Below are positions 7,027-8,013 of a DNA stretch of 8,013 bases, piece by piece. The DNA comes from Bacteroidota bacterium (GTDB lineage: Bacteria > Bacteroidota > Bacteroidia > JACCXN01), in assembly GCA_947462515.1 (NCBI GenBank), contig CANHPJ010000059.1, forward strand, positions 1 to 8,013, written 5' to 3'. The notes beneath the pieces are model-generated. The model was given only the letters and a program-made list of their open reading frames with translations. It was not told the DNA's origin and made no database searches. The translations under genes and the position numbers were made by a program. The first letter of the stretch is position 1; each line of letters begins with the position of its first letter.

Positions 7027-7959
7027 ATGGAGGGTATCGTAATTAAATCAACAGGTAGCTGGTATCAGGTAATCGATACTGAAGGTAAAGTTATTGAATG
7101 TAGAATAAAAGGTAAATTTAGAATTCAAGGAATTAAAACCACAAATCCTATTGCTGTTGGTGATGTAGTAAATTATGAGTTGGATAAAGAAGCTATAGGA
7201 GGGATGATAACCGCGATTAAAAATCGTAAAAATTATATTATCCGTAAATCTATAAATCTATCCAAGCAAGCGCATATTATAGCCTCCAATCTAGATCAGG
7301 CATTGCTTATTGTCACAATTGTTAATCCTCGAACATCTACTGGTTTTATTGACAGGTTTTTAATTACTGCAGAAGCTTACCAGATTCCTGTTATAATCCT
7401 TTTTAACAAAACAGATATATTAAGCAATGATCAGCTTCTAGAACAGAAAGCCCTTATGGATATGTATCAAAACATTGGCTATCCATGCATTGCTGTATCT
7501 GCTTCCAATGGTAATAATCTTTCTTCGGTAAAAGAACTTTTAAAAGACAAAAAAAGTTTGGTTTCTGGCCACTCCGGTGTCGGCAAATCAACGTTAGTAA
7601 ATGCTATTGAACCCACCCTTGATCTCAGAACGGCTGAAATATCAGTTGCTCACAGTAAAGGCATGCATACCACTACTTTCGCTGAAATGTTTCCTCTCAC
7701 ATTTGGAGGTTTTATTATCGATACACCCGGAATTAAAGAGCTTGGGCTTTTTGATATTAAGAAAGAAGAACTCTCCCGCTATTTTCCCGAAATGAGGGAA
7801 ATAATGAATGATTGTCAGTTTAATAATTGTATTCATCTTAACGAGCCTAAATGTGCAGTTAAAAATGCTCTTATAAATGGTGACATCTATGAGTCTAGGT
7901 ACGATAGTTATTTAAGTGTTTTGTCAAGTGAAGAAATGAATAATAAGGAATTTAAATAA
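7027..7959 (+). CDS. rsgA: Ribosome small subunit-dependent GTPase A (circularly permuted GTPase)
   Basis: RsgA (YjeQ/YloQ) is a cytoplasmic GTPase that binds the 30S subunit and helps late maturation and release of assembly factors. The 310 residues show the family's three parts: an N-terminal OB-fold (about 1-70), a circularly permuted GTPase domain with motifs in the order G4 NKTD (127-130), G5 SAS (158-160), G1 GHSGVGKST (181-189), G2 around HTTT (214-217) and G3 DTPG (232-235), and a zinc-binding knuckle C-x4-C-x-H-x5-C (C263, C268, H270, C276). All key residues are present and the length is normal. The ATG at 7027 fits the OB-fold start (MEGIVIKSTGSWYQV). Unlike metK, gldA and the receptor, it has no A-rich stretch immediately before the start, which fits the close promoter box. 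dtd follows after 14 bases, an arrangement I recall from other Bacteroidota, so the two are probably one operon. Confidence 0.97.
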   Translation: MEGIVIKSTGSWYQVIDTEGKVIECRIKGKFRIQGIKTTNPIAVGDVVNYELDKEAIGGMITAIKNRKNYIIRKSINLSKQAHIIASNLDQALLIVTIVNPRTSTGFIDRFLITAEAYQIPVIILFNKTDILSNDQLLEQKALMDMYQNIGYPCIAVSASNGNNLSSVKELLKDKKSLVSGHSGVGKSTLVNAIEPTLDLRTAEISVAHSKGMHTTTFAEMFPLTFGGFIIDTPGIKELGLFDIKKEELSRYFPEMREIMNDCQFNNCIHLNEPKCAVKNALINGDIYESRYDSYLSVLSSEEMNNKEFK

Positions 7960-7973
7960 AACAGTTTCACTGC

Positions 7974-8013
7974 ATGCGAGTGGTCATTCAAAGGGTATCT
8001 GAAGCATCTGTAA
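7974..8013 (+). CDS. dtd: D-aminoacyl-tRNA deacylase, N-terminal fragment (3' end outside window)
   Basis: Only the first 13 codons are present, reading MRVVIQRVSEASV, and the frame is open at the window edge. This is the conserved N-terminus of Dtd (compare the QRV-x-x-ASV pattern of the family), which hydrolyses D-amino acids such as D-Tyr from mischarged tRNA in the cytoplasm. It starts 14 bases after the rsgA stop on the same strand, with no terminator or separate promoter between, so co-transcription with rsgA is likely. The call rests on a short but very characteristic stretch plus gene order; the catalytic region is not visible. Confidence 0.85.
   Translation, partial: MRVVIQRVSEASV

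Overview
This window is an AT-rich chromosomal segment from a member of the Bacteroidota, probably a gliding lineage such as Flavobacteriia or a relative. Three observations support this. One gene is a close match to the gliding-motility ABC ATPase GldA. The long outer-membrane receptor starts with the carboxypeptidase-regulatory-like domain typical of Bacteroidota TonB-dependent transporters and ends in Phe. The start codons lack Shine-Dalgarno sequences, and several are preceded by A-rich stretches instead. Two exact matches to the Bacteroidota -7 promoter consensus TAnnTTTG lie just upstream of genes.

Layout: (1) 1-2054, plus strand: the 3' part of a class A penicillin-binding protein, followed after 20 bases by subunit A of a 3-oxoacid CoA-transferase. 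A strong hairpin terminator ends this unit near 2070-2105. (2) 2133-6863, minus strand, read right to left: gldA-like ABC ATPase, metK (S-adenosylmethionine synthetase) with its own terminator at 4583-4608, then a monocistronic TonB-dependent receptor that converges on the CoA-transferase gene. (3) 6864-7026: a divergent intergenic region with a TAnnTTTG box facing each way and a 14-bp AT palindrome. (4) 7027-8013, plus strand: rsgA (ribosome-assembly GTPase), then, 14 bases after its stop, the first 13 codons of a D-aminoacyl-tRNA deacylase (dtd) that runs off the window.

The genes do not form one pathway. They are mostly conserved housekeeping functions (cell wall, ketoacid/CoA metabolism, methyl-donor synthesis, ribosome maturation, tRNA proofreading) with one motility gene and one outer-membrane uptake gene among them. 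I see no mobile element, CRISPR array, tRNA or rRNA gene, riboswitch, or evidence of an undescribed system. The points most worth a second look are the CoA-transferase A subunit without its catalytic B subunit next to it, the apparently near-leaderless rsgA promoter, the gldA gene away from its permease partners, and the orphan receptor of unknown substrate.
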